DNA of 64,000 nt from [Pantoea] beijingensis (GCF_022647505.1 NZ_CP071409.1:2604001-2668000), one strand, 5' to 3'; positions 1 through 10,466 are shown, numbered from the stretch's first letter. Numbers and translations are program-made. The notes: generated by a model from the letters alone, not told the origin.

Positions 1-161
1 CACTGAAGCAGTGGACCGTGCGCTTTGCGCTGGATGATAAGGTGAAAAAGCATTTTGATGCCGCGGGCATCAACGCGCCTCATCAAACGGTGCAGGTAAT
101 GCAAACCGGGCATGATGTCAGTGGTGCAGCCAGCGTTCAGCACTTACCCGCACCACAATAA
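1..161 (+). CDS. ybiO: C-terminal end of YbiO-type mechanosensitive channel (partial)
   Basis: This is the 3' end of a gene that begins before the window. The frame starting at base 3 reads LKQWTVRFALDDKVKKHF and continues to a TAA at 159-161. The charged, soluble tail resembles the cytoplasmic end of the large MscS-family channel YbiO, which releases solutes through the inner membrane under hypo-osmotic shock. In E. coli ybiO lies beside rlmF, as it does here, and this synteny supports the name as much as the short sequence does. It converges with rlmF, with only 15 bases between the stop codons. The channel domain itself is outside the window. Confidence 0.7.
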   Translation, partial: LKQWTVRFALDDKVKKHFDAAGINAPHQTVQVMQTGHDVSGAASVQHLPAPQ

Positions 162-176
162 TCTTTACTACTGCCT

Positions 177-1115
177 TCAGCGGTTAAGGTTAGCCAGCAT
201 GCGGCTTCTGGCCGTTTTATCCAGGAAACTCCAGGCGATAAAACGGCTCTGCTTTTGGCCCTGCGCCATCTCTACGATCCGCACCTGCGCAACCTCCGCC
301 TCTTCCAGCAGTCGCCGCAGTTCTGGCAAATGCTCTTTGCGCGAAACCAGTGAGGTAAACCAGACGCACTGACGTGAAAACTCAGCGCTCTCAGCAATCA
401 TCTTGCCGATAAACGCACGTTCACCGCCTTCACACCAGAGTTCATCCTGCTGACCGCCAAAATTGAGTGGTGCGCGGGTATCCAGCCCAAGATTGCGCAA
501 TTTACGCTGTGAGCCCTGACGTGCGTCGCTGGCTGAAGCATGAAACGGGGGATTACACATCGTCGCGCTGTAACTTTCATTTTTATGGATAACACCGTGG
601 AATATGGCCCCGTTATCTTTCTGACGACGTAGGCGTATGCCCCGCGCCAGACCGGGATTGGCCGCAATAATGGCATTCGCGGCGCGCATCGCCTGCTCGT
701 TAACTTCAGAACCGGTAAAGCGCCAGCCATATTCACGATGTCCAATCAGTGGATAAATACAGTTTGCGCCGCAGCCGATATCCAGCACATTACTGTTCTT
801 CGGCACCACCGACTGGTGATCTTCCGCCAGTAAATCAGCCAGATGATGAATATAATCAGCGCGTCCTGGAATGGGCGGACAGAGGAACCCGTCAGGTATC
901 ATCCAGTGTTCAATTTGATAAAAATGATGTAACAGCGCCTGATTTAATACTTTCACCGCCTCCGCATCGGCAAAATTCACCGACTCATCGCCATACTGAT
1001 TTATCTGCACGTAAGGCACCAGAGGGGGATGGCTGAGTTTTAATGCTGTGAAATCGTAACGCCCGCGGTGGCGATTACGCGGGTGCAGAACAGTTTTTTC
1101 GGCGGGTTTGATCAT
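177..1115 (-). CDS. rlmF: 23S rRNA (adenine-1618-N6)-methyltransferase RlmF
   Basis: A 312-residue cytosolic SAM-dependent methyltransferase that adds N6-methyl to A1618 of 23S rRNA. The N-terminus ([20 protein letters not shown]) is typical of RlmF/YbiN. The SAM-binding motif [17 protein letters not shown] lies near residue 107, and the amino-methyltransferase motif NPPFHAS near residue 190 is the N/D-P-P-F/Y signature for target adenines. Length and neighbours (ybiO) match the E. coli gene. It is transcribed alone, convergent with ybiO. Confidence 0.95.
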   Translation of the reverse strand: MIKPAEKTVLHPRNRHRGRYDFTALKLSHPPLVPYVQINQYGDESVNFADAEAVKVLNQALLHHFYQIEHWMIPDGFLCPPIPGRADYIHHLADLLAEDHQSVVPKNSNVLDIGCGANCIYPLIGHREYGWRFTGSEVNEQAMRAANAIIAANPGLARGIRLRRQKDNGAIFHGVIHKNESYSATMCNPPFHASASDARQGSQRKLRNLGLDTRAPLNFGGQQDELWCEGGERAFIGKMIAESAEFSRQCVWFTSLVSRKEHLPELRRLLEEAEVAQVRIVEMAQGQKQSRFIAWSFLDKTARSRMLANLNR

Positions 1116-1308
1116 CGGCTTCTCTCCAGGTCGTCGGCGCGTAAGATACGCGTTGTAACGAAACCCGTAAACATCTACAGCAGTTTTTACTTACCTGGGC
1201 AGGCGAAGATAGCTTTAATCTCAACGTACGGATATGTGGTTCAGACGCACAGTCATGTGCAGAATCCAGGCGATAATCGTCACCATTTTTCAATGAGAAG
1301 GGAGTATT

Positions 1309-1938
1309 ATGAGCCGTCAGCGTTACACCTATCAACCCAGGCTGGGACATGGCCTACCGCACGATCCTCTCAACGCAATTATTGGGCCACGGCCTATCGG
1401 CTGGATCAGCTCGGTGAGCCAGGACGGCCAACGTAATCTCGCGCCTTACAGTTTTTTTAACTGCTTTAACTATCAACCACCCATTATTGGTTTTGCCAGC
1501 GGCGGCTGGAAAGACAGCGTTAAGAACATCAGCGAAACGGGCGAATTTGTCTGGAACCTGGTGACACGCTCACTGGCCGTTCCGATGAATGAAAGCTCGG
1601 CTACGGTACCGCCAGATCAAGATGAGTTTCAGTTGGCTGCCCTGACGCCGGCTCCTGCCAGCTATATCAATGGCTTTATGGTGGCAGAAAGTCCGGTTAA
1701 CTTTGAATGTAAGCTTTCACAGTGCATTCAGTTGCAGTCTGCCGATGGCGAGAAAATCCCAAGCTGGCTGGTACTGGGTGAAGTGGTCGCGATCCATATC
1801 GATAGCGACCTGCTGGAGAAGGGTGTTTATCAGACAGCAAAAGCCGGGCCAGTTTTACGCGGTGGCGGCCCGACGGCTTACTACGCTATCAGTGACGACC
1901 TGCGGTTTGATTTAGTCCGCCCGGACGCACTGTCTTAG
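1309..1938 (+). CDS. Flavin reductase-like (FMN-binding split barrel) protein
   Basis: A 209-residue protein of the flavin-reductase-like domain family. The segment IIGPRPIGWISSVSQDGQRNLAPYSFFN (residues about 25-52) is the conserved N-terminal FMN-binding strand-loop of the family, and NFECKLSQCIQL with GEVVAIHID further on fits the split-barrel core. The substrate cannot be told from sequence. Relatives are NAD(P)H:FMN reductases or stand-alone flavin-binding proteins. A GGGAG ribosome-binding site at about 1300 supports the ATG at 1309. The gene stands alone and converges with hutG. It is probably unrelated to histidine breakdown. Confidence 0.85.
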   Translation: MSRQRYTYQPRLGHGLPHDPLNAIIGPRPIGWISSVSQDGQRNLAPYSFFNCFNYQPPIIGFASGGWKDSVKNISETGEFVWNLVTRSLAVPMNESSATVPPDQDEFQLAALTPAPASYINGFMVAESPVNFECKLSQCIQLQSADGEKIPSWLVLGEVVAIHIDSDLLEKGVYQTAKAGPVLRGGGPTAYYAISDDLRFDLVRPDALS

Positions 1939-1983
1939 CCGTCAACGAGCAGTGGCGACGCCGGTCCCCCGGATGCAATATCG

Positions 1984-2781
1984 TTATCCACCAGAGCGGC
2001 TCCCCTGCTCAAGCAGTGTTCCCACCAGTTGCTTCAGCAGCGGCTGCAATTCCCTGGCTTTATCCTCACGCCAGCCAAACGGCGGCCGTTCATCCATATA
2101 ATTGCACTGCGCCAGTTCCAGCTGCACAGCATGCTGGTTCTCTGCCGGTTTGCCGTAGGCTCGGGTGATGTAGCCGCCTTTAAAACGCCCATTCATCACC
2201 CAACTAAAACGCGACTGTGCACCACAGCAGCGGCGCAGGCTTTCGGTGATCGCCGGACTACAGCTCTCACCGCTGTTCGTACCCAGATTAAGATCGGGCA
2301 AACGCCCCTCAAATAAACGGGGGATCGCTGAAGCAATAGAGTGGGCATCAAACAGTAAGGCATAGCCAAACTGCTGCTTAATCCGCTGTAACTCCTGCCG
2401 GATTTTATCGTGATAAGGCGTCCAGATAGTATGCAGGTAGCCCTGCCGCTGGGCATCCGTGGGCGTCATCCCCGGTTTAAACGTCGGCGAGCCGTCAAAC
2501 AACGTCTCTGGAAAAAGCCCGGTGGTGGCCGTGGTATACAGTGGCTGATTATCCGAAGGCCGATTCAGATCAATAACAAACCGCGAATAGTTTGCTGACA
2601 CCACGCTGGCCCCTATCTCCCGCGCAAAATCATAGAGCTGAGGAATATGCCAGTCAGTATCACACAGCCCTGCGGCTGCTTCGCTCAGGCCCGCCTCAAC
2701 CTCCGGCGTTAGCGCCAGGCCCGCGTGGGGAATACTGATAAGTAATGGCAGCGTACCCGTTGAAAATTCATAAGGCTTCAT
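1984..2781 (-). CDS. hutG: N-formylglutamate deformylase HutG
   Basis: Last enzyme of the five-step histidine pathway: N-formylglutamate + water gives glutamate + formate, in the cytosol. The protein (about 265 residues) carries the N-formylglutamate amidohydrolase core, with ISIPHAG near the start, the [10 protein letters not shown] motif and DAHSI. I chose the ATG at 2781 because it overlaps the hutI stop in an ATGA arrangement; the frame is open 10 codons further upstream without a good start. It is translationally coupled to hutI. This is the Pseudomonas-type HutG (deformylase), not the formimidoylglutamase of the same name in Klebsiella and Salmonella. Confidence 0.93.
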   Translation of the reverse strand: MKPYEFSTGTLPLLISIPHAGLALTPEVEAGLSEAAAGLCDTDWHIPQLYDFAREIGASVVSANYSRFVIDLNRPSDNQPLYTTATTGLFPETLFDGSPTFKPGMTPTDAQRQGYLHTIWTPYHDKIRQELQRIKQQFGYALLFDAHSIASAIPRLFEGRLPDLNLGTNSGESCSPAITESLRRCCGAQSRFSWVMNGRFKGGYITRAYGKPAENQHAVQLELAQCNYMDERPPFGWREDKARELQPLLKQLVGTLLEQGSRSGG

Positions 2782-3995
2782 TGCGCTTCTCCTCGATAAA
2801 TAACCTGGCAAGGCAGCTGTCCACCCAACCAGTAAACCAATTCCGCCGGACGGGCCAACGGCCAGTGTACAAAGTTTGCTACTTTGCCTACCTCCAGCGA
2901 TCCATGGCTGTCGGCTAGCCCCAGAGCCTGAGCGCCATATAACGTTACGCCTGCCAGGGCCTCCTCCGGCGTGAAGCGAAACAATGTACAGGCCATGTTC
3001 AGCATCAAACGCAAAGAGAGCGCGGGTGATGTACCGGGGTTGGCGTCGCTCGCCAGCGCCATGGGAACACGATACTGACGAAACAGATCTATTGGCGGAA
3101 GCTGCGTTTCCCGCAGCAGGTAAAATGCCCCCGGGAGCAGTACCGCGACAGTGCCATGCTCCGCCATCGCCTGCACATCACGTTCACTCGCGTACTCAAG
3201 ATGATCGGCCGAAAGCGCGTTAAACTGTGCCGCCAGCGTACTGCCACCGAGCGAGGAGAGCTGCTCTGCATGCAGTTTAACCGGTAAATCCAGCTGTTTG
3301 GCGCGGGCAAAGACACGGGCTACCTGTTGCGGTGAGAAGGCCAGATGCTCACAAAATGCATCGACTGCATCAGCGAGGTTTTCACGTTTTACCCGTGGCA
3401 ACAGCTGCTCACAAATAAGATCAATCCAGCCATCGGGATTATCGGCAAACTCAGGCGGAACGGCATGTGCGGCCAGGCAGGTTGACAGCACATCGGCAGG
3501 GATCTGTTGTGCCAGTTGGCGAATCGCCATCATCATGCGGACTTCACTCGCTTCATCCAGACCATAGCCCGATTTAATCTCCAGCGTAGTGACACCCTCC
3601 GCCAGCAGGCAGTCAATGCGCCAGCGTGCGCTACTGACCAGTTCGTCCAGTGAGGCGTCCCGCGTGGCTCGCACCGTAGAAATTATACCGCCGCCCTGCG
3701 CGGCGATCTCTGCATAGCTGACGCCGTTCAACCGCTGCTCAAATTCATGGCTGCGATCGCCACCAAAAACCAGATGCGTATGGCAGTCAATAAAGCCCGG
3801 CATAATAATGCCGCCCGCAAAATCGGTCTGATTATCCGCCTGGATATCGCCAGCCTCAGCACGTGGGCCAATCCAGACGATGACGCCATCCTTTACCGCA
3901 ATCGCGCCATCTGTAATCGGGTTATATTGCCCGTCACGCATCGTAATGAGATCGGCCCCGTACCACACACTGTCACAACGTAATTCACCTGCCAT
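2778..3995 (-). CDS. hutI: Imidazolonepropionase HutI
   Basis: Third step of histidine degradation: hydrolyses 4-imidazolone-5-propionate to N-formimino-L-glutamate. This amidohydrolase-superfamily metalloenzyme has the metal-binding [10 protein letters not shown] motif, [12 protein letters not shown], and [12 protein letters not shown] near the C-terminus. The frame is open to 4094, but I take the ATG at 3995 (405 residues, N-terminus [13 protein letters not shown]). It matches the family's usual length and has GGGAA upstream, and it leaves a 97-bp divergent promoter region before hutF. It forms an operon with hutG (4-bp overlap). Expected to be repressed by HutC through the operator at about 4060. 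Confidence 0.95.
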   Translation of the reverse strand: MAGELRCDSVWYGADLITMRDGQYNPITDGAIAVKDGVIVWIGPRAEAGDIQADNQTDFAGGIIMPGFIDCHTHLVFGGDRSHEFEQRLNGVSYAEIAAQGGGIISTVRATRDASLDELVSSARWRIDCLLAEGVTTLEIKSGYGLDEASEVRMMMAIRQLAQQIPADVLSTCLAAHAVPPEFADNPDGWIDLICEQLLPRVKRENLADAVDAFCEHLAFSPQQVARVFARAKQLDLPVKLHAEQLSSLGGSTLAAQFNALSADHLEYASERDVQAMAEHGTVAVLLPGAFYLLRETQLPPIDLFRQYRVPMALASDANPGTSPALSLRLMLNMACTLFRFTPEEALAGVTLYGAQALGLADSHGSLEVGKVANFVHWPLARPAELVYWLGGQLPCQVIYRGEAQ

Positions 3996-4059
3996 CTGCT
4001 GTTCCCGTCCATCGATCCTGTCTTTCGAGCCATTTACAGTATCGGATAAAGTATGTATA

Positions 4060-4069
4060 TGTATATACA
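4060..4069. promoter_or_regulatory. Putative HutC operator between hutI and hutF
   Basis: The perfect palindrome TGTATATACA lies in the 97-bp divergent region between hutI and hutF, within a longer run GTATGTATATGTATATAC. It is 23 bp before the hutF start. The same core occurs upstream of hutC and, in split form, upstream of hutH. GntR/HutC-family regulators bind sites of this kind, so HutC control of both hutIG and hutFD is a well-supported inference. Confidence 0.7.
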
Positions 4070-4092
4070 ACCACATAGCCTGAGGATCAACC

Positions 4093-5448
4093 ATGTCGAG
4101 TTATTTTGCGCCGCGAGCGCTACTGGCGGATGGCTGGAAACATGCGGTACGTATAGAGGTAGATGCACAGGGTTTTATCAGCGCAGTAACCCCTGACAGC
4201 TCCTCAGCCAACGCTGTTCCGTTATCTGGCCCGGTACTTCCCGCCATCGCTAATTTACACTCACATGCATTTCAGCGTGCCATGGCAGGGTTTGCTGAGA
4301 TCGCCGGCGATCCGCAGGACAGTTTCTGGACATGGCGTGATGTTATGTACCGCATGGTTCAACGGCTTTCACCGGAACACGTCGGCCACATCGCGCACTA
4401 TCTGTATATCGACATGCTGAAAGGCGGCTATACGCAAGTCGCAGAGTTTCACTATTTACATCATCAGATCAACGGTCAGCCCTATGCGCAGGACCACATG
4501 CTGCAACAATTGATTACTGCGGCAGAAGGCGCGGGGATCGGACAGACGCTGCTGCCGGTGCTGTACTGTCATGCCGGATTTGGCGCACAGCCGCCGCAGG
4601 ATGGGCAAAAACGCTTTATTCAGAACACGGAAAGCTATCTGCGCCAGCAGGAAAATCTCCGTAAAGCGTTGGTTAACAAACCGCTGCACAATCAGGGGCT
4701 GTGCTTTCACTCGCTGCGGGCCGTAACGGAACAGCAGATGAAAGAGGTGCTACATGCCTCTTCGTCCACCTTACCCGTCCATATCCATATTGCCGAACAG
4801 GTAAAGGAAGTGAACGACTCCCTCGCCTGGAGCGGTGAACGCCCGGTGAACTGGTTACTGGATCGCTTTGATGTTAATGAGCGCTGGTGCCTGATCCATG
4901 CCACCCATCTTGATGAAGGCGAAATCGCCCGCCTTGCCGCCAGCCGTTCAGTCGCTGGCCTTTGCCCGACAACCGAAGCTAACCTCGGTGACGGTATTTT
5001 CCCTGCCACGGACTATATTGCCCTGGGCGGACGCTGGGGAATCGGCTCCGATAGCCACGTGTCGCTGGATGTGGTTGAAGAACTCCGCTGGCTGGAGTAT
5101 GGCCAGCGCCTGCGCGATCGCCGCCGCAATCGTATCGTCAGCGTAGATCAACCTTCCGTCGGGGACGGACTTTACCGTCAGGCGGCCGCAGGCGGCGCTC
5201 AGGCATGCGGCGTAAAAACCGGATCGCTTGCCGTGGGGCAGCGTGCTGACTGGCTGGTGCTGACAAATGACGCCTGGCTGGGAAGCTGCGATGACCGCGC
5301 GCTGCTTAACCGCTGGCTGTTCGCTGGTCAGCGTTCGCAGATCCATGATGTCTGGGTGGCAGGCAAACAGGTGATTAACGCGGGTCAGCATGCGCAGCAG
5401 GAAGAGAGCGCAGCGCGCTTTCGGGATGTCATGAGGGCTGTGCAATGA
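4093..5448 (+). CDS. hutF: Formimidoylglutamate deiminase HutF
   Basis: Fourth step of the five-enzyme pathway: deiminates N-formimino-L-glutamate to N-formyl-L-glutamate and ammonia. The 451-residue amidohydrolase-superfamily protein has the metal ligands in [13 protein letters not shown] (about residues 54-66), [16 protein letters not shown], and GSDSHVSLD near residue 320, all typical of HutF. A TGAGGA ribosome-binding site precedes the ATG. The stop overlaps the hutD start (ATGA), so the two are co-translated. Having both HutF and a deformylase-type HutG defines the pathway as the pseudomonad variant. Confidence 0.95.
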   Translation: MSSYFAPRALLADGWKHAVRIEVDAQGFISAVTPDSSSANAVPLSGPVLPAIANLHSHAFQRAMAGFAEIAGDPQDSFWTWRDVMYRMVQRLSPEHVGHIAHYLYIDMLKGGYTQVAEFHYLHHQINGQPYAQDHMLQQLITAAEGAGIGQTLLPVLYCHAGFGAQPPQDGQKRFIQNTESYLRQQENLRKALVNKPLHNQGLCFHSLRAVTEQQMKEVLHASSSTLPVHIHIAEQVKEVNDSLAWSGERPVNWLLDRFDVNERWCLIHATHLDEGEIARLAASRSVAGLCPTTEANLGDGIFPATDYIALGGRWGIGSDSHVSLDVVEELRWLEYGQRLRDRRRNRIVSVDQPSVGDGLYRQAAAGGAQACGVKTGSLAVGQRADWLVLTNDAWLGSCDDRALLNRWLFAGQRSQIHDVWVAGKQVINAGQHAQQEESAARFRDVMRAVQ

Positions 5449-6032
5449 TGCATTTTTACGACACCCAAACTCTGCCAGTGAGCCCTTGGCGCAATGGCGG
5501 CGGTGAAACGCGTGAGATTATTAGTTTTCCACCGCATGCGACGGTATTTGACTGGCGCGCCAGCATTGCGACAATTGCCAGGCGTGGTGACTTTTCTCTT
5601 TTTCCTGGCGTTGATCGGGTGATTACATTACTGGAGGGCGAAGGCGTCGAACTCTATGCCGCCGGAGAAATAATTCAAGCTTTACGGCTTAATCAGCCCT
5701 TCGCTTTCGCCGGTGAAACGCCGATCTTCAGTAAGTTATCGGGTGAAAAAAGTCTGGATTTCAATGTCATGACGCGCCGCGATAGCACCACTGCACGCGT
5801 TTTTACCACGTCCGCCGCACAACAGTGCCAGGCCGGCGTTTTTTGGATCATTACGGGTGAATGGCAGGTGGGTGAAAAACGCCTGACGCGCGGCGAAGGG
5901 GCCTGGTGGTATCAGGGAGGCGAACCGGTGCATCCCATGACCGCAGATGCTCTGATGTTATTTGCGCAAATTGAGACGATTGAAAACGCCGTTCCCCCTT
6001 CCCGCGGCAGAGTCGTTAACCGTGCCCTTTAA
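5445..6032 (+). CDS. hutD: HutD/Ves family cupin protein
   Basis: A 195-residue protein of the HutD family (bicupin fold, related to E. coli Ves), often encoded in hut operons. The N-terminal SPWRNGGGETREI and FDWRASIATI motifs are the family signature. No catalytic role is established. In Pseudomonas fluorescens HutD has been proposed to limit hut operon activity, perhaps by binding a pathway intermediate. The start overlaps the hutF stop (ATGATG at 5445), so translation is coupled. The 3' end overlaps the convergent hutC end by 17 bp. Confidence 0.9.
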   Translation: MMHFYDTQTLPVSPWRNGGGETREIISFPPHATVFDWRASIATIARRGDFSLFPGVDRVITLLEGEGVELYAAGEIIQALRLNQPFAFAGETPIFSKLSGEKSLDFNVMTRRDSTTARVFTTSAAQQCQAGVFWIITGEWQVGEKRLTRGEGAWWYQGGEPVHPMTADALMLFAQIETIENAVPPSRGRVVNRAL

Positions 6033-6771
6033 ACTTTCCTAATAGCTTATAACGTGATCCCGGATAAAGCAGTTTCGCATAGGTCACCACTTTCGAATCG
6101 CTCCAGGTCTGTCGACGTATCAGCAGGCAGGGTTCATGTTCATCCAACAGCAGATGTTTGCGCTGACGTGTATCCGGCAGTACCGCTTCCACAACATGCT
6201 CACCCGCCGTCAGCGGCGCGACCTGAATCAGATAGGCATAGGGTGTCTGACTGTTGTAATCCTGATACAGGTAATCCGGTGCCATCAACGGATTAACCAA
6301 ACGATCTTCCAGTTGCACGGGAACGTCATTTTCAAAATGAATAATTAGCGAATGGAAAAGGGGTTGTCCGGTAGATAAACCGAGTATTGCCGCCTGTTCA
6401 GGGTCAGCTTTCATTTCGGTCAACGACAGGATTTTGCAACTATGGGAATGTCCCCGCTGAGCGATCTCTTCAGCAATATTGTGCACTTCCAGCATCGCCG
6501 TATAACCTTTCATCTCAGCAACAAACGTTCCCACGCCCTGCATACGAATCAAATAGCCTTCACTGGTAAGCTCACGCAGCGCGCGGTTTATCGTCATGCG
6601 GCTTACGCCCAGTTCGTTAACCAGCTCACTCTCGGAAGGGACACGCTGATTGACCTTCCAGACGCCTTCAGCAATCTGGCTTATAATCGCCTGCTTCACG
6701 CGCTGGTAAATCGGCGCAGGCTGATCGCTCATAGCAGCAGCAAGTTGCGTGAGGGCCGTCTGCTCAACCAT
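6016..6771 (-). CDS. hutC: Histidine utilisation repressor HutC (GntR family)
   Basis: A GntR/HutC-family repressor that normally releases DNA when urocanate binds. The N-terminal winged helix includes RVPSESELVNELGVSRMTINRALRELTSEG, followed by a UTRA ligand domain with the usual VQLEDRLVNP and LLIRRQTW segments. I chose the ATG at 6771 (251 residues), preceded by AAGGA; the frame also has a TTG just upstream at 6774. A palindrome ATGTATATACAT lies 54 bp upstream, suggesting autoregulation. It is divergent from hutHU across a 410-bp control region. Confidence 0.95.
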   Translation of the reverse strand: MVEQTALTQLAAAMSDQPAPIYQRVKQAIISQIAEGVWKVNQRVPSESELVNELGVSRMTINRALRELTSEGYLIRMQGVGTFVAEMKGYTAMLEVHNIAEEIAQRGHSHSCKILSLTEMKADPEQAAILGLSTGQPLFHSLIIHFENDVPVQLEDRLVNPLMAPDYLYQDYNSQTPYAYLIQVAPLTAGEHVVEAVLPDTRQRKHLLLDEHEPCLLIRRQTWSDSKVVTYAKLLYPGSRYKLLGKFKGHG

Positions 6772-6824
6772 CAATAATATCCTTCATAAAAATAGTTGCC
6801 TCAGTTTACGGGTTGGTCACGGAA

Positions 6825-6836
6825 ATGTATATACAT
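6825..6836. promoter_or_regulatory. Putative HutC operator upstream of hutC
   Basis: A perfect 12-bp palindrome ATGTATATACAT lies 54 bp before the hutC start. It contains the same 10-bp core (TGTATATACA) seen between hutI and hutF. The position is right for autorepression of hutC. Confidence 0.7.
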
Positions 6837-6977
6837 CTGAACCCGCCCATCGCACAAACGGCGTGCACCTTGTTCTGCCGGGCTCCAGCATAATCCAACC
6901 GCCGTCAGTGATCCCTCTCACAGCGCCGTGCCAGCAACATAACGTTTTGTGATCGGGTTGGCACACCCAACGTTGGT

Positions 6978-6997
6978 TGTATAGACAAGAATATACA
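6978..6997. promoter_or_regulatory. Putative bipartite HutC operator in the hutC-hutH control region
   Basis: TGTATA and TATACA half-sites are separated by 8 bp (GACAAGAA). The left part also forms the TTGT-ATAG-ACAA pattern known from Pseudomonas HutC sites. A near-copy occurs 184 bp downstream at the hutH start. The surrounding 6772-7181 region has no gene. It contains another palindrome, CCAACGTTGG, at 6968-6977, and one good CRP half-site (TGTGA near 6950) without a clear partner. Confidence 0.6.
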
Positions 6998-7161
6998 CTT
7001 ATGTTTCACTCAATATCATCATCACAACGCTGCGGCGACGCAAATGAAAGGCCATTTCCCCCGCCCGTAGCATCATGGATGAGCAAATGACTTCCCCCCG
7101 CTGCCACTGTTTGCAGCGGAATCAACCTGGCTCACCGGCAGGTTTCTCTTTTCGCTGAACT

Positions 7162-7181
7162 TGTATAGACAGGAGTATACT
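7162..7181. promoter_or_regulatory. HutC operator overlapping the hutH ribosome-binding site
   Basis: TGTATA-N8-TATACT ends one base before the hutH ATG, and its spacer (GACAGGAG) contains the AGGAG ribosome-binding site. Sixteen of 20 bases match the upstream site at 6978. Bound HutC could block transcription past the start codon region. The same site choice also constrains the Shine-Dalgarno sequence. Confidence 0.6.
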
Positions 7182-8723
7182 ATGCCGCTCAATACGCATG
7201 AATGTCGTTTACTACCGGGCGCGGTTGATCTCACGATGCTCAAAGCCATTTACCATGGCGGCGTAACCCTGACATTGGATAATAGTGCCAGAGACGAGGT
7301 GATAAAGGCGCACAAAACGGTTGAGGCCATCGTCAGTACAGGCACCGTCACCTACGGCATCAATACTGGCTTTGGCAAACTGGCACAAACGTCTATTCCC
7401 GGCGAACGTCTGGCGGAACTGCAGCGTAACCTCGTACTGTCCCACAGTGTAGGCCTGGGAGAACTCCTGCCCGACGACGTAGTACGTTTAGTGATGGCGG
7501 CGAAAGTGATCAGTCTGTCACGCGGTCATTCCGGCGTGCGTATGGAATTGATCGACGCGCTCATCACGTTGTTTAATGCGGGCGTTATGCCCTGCATTCC
7601 GGAAAAGGGGTCAGTGGGTGCCTCCGGCGATTTAGCGCCGTTGGCGCACCTGTCGCTAATGCTGATCGGCGAAGGCGAGGTTCGCATAGCGGGTCAGCGC
7701 ATCAGCGCGGTTGAAGGGCTAAAACAAGCCGGACTGACTCCCTTTGTGTTGGGACCGAAAGAAGGCCTTGCACTGCTTAACGGAACCCAGGTGTCGACCG
7801 CGCTGGCACTACGCGGCTTATTTGAAGCGGAAAAAGTTTTTGCGGCAGGTTTGGTGGCTGGTGCGCTTTCGCTGGAGGCGATTAAAGGCTCCGTTAAGCC
7901 TTTAGATAGCCGTATTCACCAGGCTCGGGGGCAGTCAGGACAAATCGCGGTTGCCGCTGCGGTCGCCGCGCTGCTGGAGGGCAGTGAAATTCTGGCCTCT
8001 CATACTCACTGTGGCCGCGTTCAGGACCCCTATTCTATTCGCTGCGTGCCTCAGGTCATGGGCGCTTGCCTTGATAACCTCAGCCATGCCGCTCGCGTGC
8101 TGCAAATTGAAGCTAATGCCGCTTCGGATAACCCACTCGTATTTGCGGAGAGCGGCGATGTCATTTCAGGGGGGAATTTTCACGCAGAACCCGTCGCCTT
8201 TGCCGCTGATATTATCGCGTTGGCCATCGCGGAAATTGGCGCGATTTCTGAGCGTCGCCTGGCACTGCTGCTCGACAGTGGCCTGTCGGGACTTCCGCCA
8301 TTCCTGGTCAACGATGGTGGCGTCAACTCCGGCTTTATGATTGCTCAGGTTACCGCCGCCGCACTGGCTTCCGAAAATAAATCGCTGGCACATCCAGGCA
8401 GCGTCGACAGTTTGCCCACTTCTGCCAATCAGGAAGATCACGTTTCTATGGCCACTTATGCCGCACGTCGCCTGGGGGCGATGTGTTTCAACACCGCTGC
8501 CGTCGTGGGTATTGAAGCCATGGCTGCTGCACAAGGTATTGATTTCCATCGTCCGCTGCAAAGCTCACCCGTGATTGAAAATGAAATGGCGCGCCTGCGT
8601 GAACGCGTTGCCTTCCTCGACAAAGACCGCTTGCTGGCACCGGACATTGAGCAAATGCGCCTGTGGGCCTGCAGTGATAACTGGCCGCGCCACATTACCT
8701 CCCTGTTACCCAGCGCCCGTTGA
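7182..8723 (+). CDS. hutH: Histidine ammonia-lyase HutH
   Basis: First step of histidine catabolism: non-oxidative deamination of L-histidine to trans-urocanate. The 513-residue cytosolic enzyme has the [15 protein letters not shown] motif, whose Ala147-Ser148-Gly149 cyclises to the MIO electrophilic cofactor. It also has [19 protein letters not shown] (with the conserved Tyr and Arg) and the Phe/Glu-containing [11 protein letters not shown] segment. The frame opens upstream at a TTG, but the ATG at 7182 has AGGAG six bases ahead and gives the expected N-terminus [13 protein letters not shown]. First gene of hutHU. Confidence 0.97.
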   Translation: MPLNTHECRLLPGAVDLTMLKAIYHGGVTLTLDNSARDEVIKAHKTVEAIVSTGTVTYGINTGFGKLAQTSIPGERLAELQRNLVLSHSVGLGELLPDDVVRLVMAAKVISLSRGHSGVRMELIDALITLFNAGVMPCIPEKGSVGASGDLAPLAHLSLMLIGEGEVRIAGQRISAVEGLKQAGLTPFVLGPKEGLALLNGTQVSTALALRGLFEAEKVFAAGLVAGALSLEAIKGSVKPLDSRIHQARGQSGQIAVAAAVAALLEGSEILASHTHCGRVQDPYSIRCVPQVMGACLDNLSHAARVLQIEANAASDNPLVFAESGDVISGGNFHAEPVAFAADIIALAIAEIGAISERRLALLLDSGLSGLPPFLVNDGGVNSGFMIAQVTAAALASENKSLAHPGSVDSLPTSANQEDHVSMATYAARRLGAMCFNTAAVVGIEAMAAAQGIDFHRPLQSSPVIENEMARLRERVAFLDKDRLLAPDIEQMRLWACSDNWPRHITSLLPSAR

Positions 8724-8750
8724 GCCGACCGTTTGGAAAAGGAAAAGAGA

Positions 8751-10436
8751 ATGAGTGAATCCGTAAGCAAAGCCGTTGCCCGTGAGATCCGAGCGCCACG
8801 TGGCGGTGAACTGCACTGCGAAAACTGGCTGATCGAAGCCGCTTTCCGCATGATCCAAAATAACCTCGATCCTGATGTGGCAGAAAGACCGGAGGACCTG
8901 GTGGTGTACGGCGGTATTGGCAAGGCAGCTCGTAACTGGGCGTGTTTTGAAGAGATTCTGCGCTCTCTGCGCGCGCTTAAAGCTGAAGAGACGCTGCTTG
9001 TCCAGTCCGGCAAACCGGTTGGTATATTTCGTACCCACGCCGATGCGCCTCGCGTACTGATTGCTAACTCAAATCTGGTACCCCACTGGGCCAACTGGGA
9101 CCATTTTCACGAACTGGATAAAGCGGGCCTGATGATGTACGGACAGATGACCGCGGGTTCGTGGATCTATATTGGTGCGCAAGGCATTGTCCAGGGAACC
9201 TATGAAACTTTTGCCGAAGCGGGCCGCCAGCATTTTAATAGCGACCTGAGTGGCAAATGGATTCTTACCGCAGGATTAGGCGGCATGGGCGGCGCGCAAC
9301 CGCTGGCAGGCGTACTGGCGGGCGCGTCTGTGCTGGCGGTAGAGTGCCAGGAATCTCGCATTGATTTTCGCCTGCGCACCCGTTATCTCGATTACAAGGC
9401 TTATAGTATTGATGACGCGCTGCAGATGATCGATGACGCCAACCGCGAGAAACGTGCTATCTCCGTTGGCTTACTCGGCAATGCTGCAGAGATCCTGCCT
9501 GAATTAGTGAAGCGGGCGAAAGCCGGCGGCATGAAACCGAATATCGTGACGGATCAAACTTCCGCCCACGACCCGATTAACGGTTATCTGCCGATTGGCT
9601 GGAGCCTTGATCGCTGGAACGACGAGCGCATCACCAATCCAAAAGCAGTAGAAAAAGCCGCCCGTGCCTCAATGGCCGTGCATGTTCAGGCCATGCTCGA
9701 CTTCTGCCATATGGACATTCCCACGGTGGATTATGGTAATAACATTCGTCAGGTGGCGCTGGATGAAGGGATAGAAAATGCCTTTGATTTCCCGGGCTTC
9801 GTCCCGGCCTACATTCGGCCACTGTTCTGTGAAGGCAAAGGGCCATTCCGCTGGGTCGCCCTGTCCGGCGATCCTGAGGATATCTATAAAACCGATGCCA
9901 AACTGAAAGCGCTATTTCCTGAGAATAAAAATTTGCTGCGCTGGCTGGATATGGCACAGGAGCGTATTGCATTCCAGGGGTTGCCTGCTCGTATCTGTTG
10001 GCTCGGCCTGGGCGAACGTCATCTTGCGGGGCTGGCATTTAACGAAATGGTCCGCAACGGCGAGCTAAAAGCGCCCGTGGTCATCGGTCGTGATCACCTT
10101 GACTGCGGTTCCGTTGCCTCTCCTAACCGTGAAACGGAAGCCATGAAAGATGGCTCTGATGCTGTTTCTGACTGGCCATTACTTAATGCGCTGTTGAATA
10201 CCGCTGGCGGCGCCACTTGGGTTAGCCTGCATCATGGCGGGGGGGTGGGCATGGGCTTCTCGCAACATGCGGGCGTGGTCATTGTCTGCGACGGAACCAA
10301 AGAAGCCGATGCCCGTCTGGAACGTGTGCTGTGGAATGACCCCGCCACTGGCGTAATGCGCCACGCTGACGCGGGCTACGATATTGCCCAACGTTGTGCG
10401 GAAAAACATCAACTGAATTTACCGATGGAGAAGTAA
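8751..10436 (+). CDS. hutU: Urocanate hydratase HutU
   Basis: Second step: urocanase adds water to urocanate to give 4-imidazolone-5-propionate, with tightly bound NAD+. The 561-residue protein contains QSGKPVG, the glycine-rich [15 protein letters not shown] loop that binds NAD+ (near residue 175), DQTSAHDP, and [17 protein letters not shown] near residue 450 with the conserved active-site Cys and His region. The ATG at 8751 has GGAAAAGAG upstream; the open frame begins 18 bp earlier at a TTG. It follows hutH by 27 bp, clearly the same operon, and a hairpin follows its stop. Confidence 0.97.
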   Translation: MSESVSKAVAREIRAPRGGELHCENWLIEAAFRMIQNNLDPDVAERPEDLVVYGGIGKAARNWACFEEILRSLRALKAEETLLVQSGKPVGIFRTHADAPRVLIANSNLVPHWANWDHFHELDKAGLMMYGQMTAGSWIYIGAQGIVQGTYETFAEAGRQHFNSDLSGKWILTAGLGGMGGAQPLAGVLAGASVLAVECQESRIDFRLRTRYLDYKAYSIDDALQMIDDANREKRAISVGLLGNAAEILPELVKRAKAGGMKPNIVTDQTSAHDPINGYLPIGWSLDRWNDERITNPKAVEKAARASMAVHVQAMLDFCHMDIPTVDYGNNIRQVALDEGIENAFDFPGFVPAYIRPLFCEGKGPFRWVALSGDPEDIYKTDAKLKALFPENKNLLRWLDMAQERIAFQGLPARICWLGLGERHLAGLAFNEMVRNGELKAPVVIGRDHLDCGSVASPNRETEAMKDGSDAVSDWPLLNALLNTAGGATWVSLHHGGGVGMGFSQHAGVVIVCDGTKEADARLERVLWNDPATGVMRHADAGYDIAQRCAEKHQLNLPMEK

Positions 10437-10443
10437 CCTTTCC

Positions 10444-10461
10444 GGCCGGGCTAACCCGGCC
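10444..10461 (+). terminator. Intrinsic terminator-like hairpin after hutU
   Basis: GGCCGGG and CCCGGCC form a 7-bp GC-rich stem around a CTAA loop just after the hutU stop, followed by a moderately T-rich TTCTCTTTAT tail. It probably ends hutHU transcription. Confidence 0.7.
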
Positions 10462-10466
10462 TTCTC

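Noticed and set aside
6945..6965. CRP site upstream of hutH
   Set aside because: Only the left TGTGA half is good; the right half at the correct N6 spacing is TGGCA rather than TCACA.
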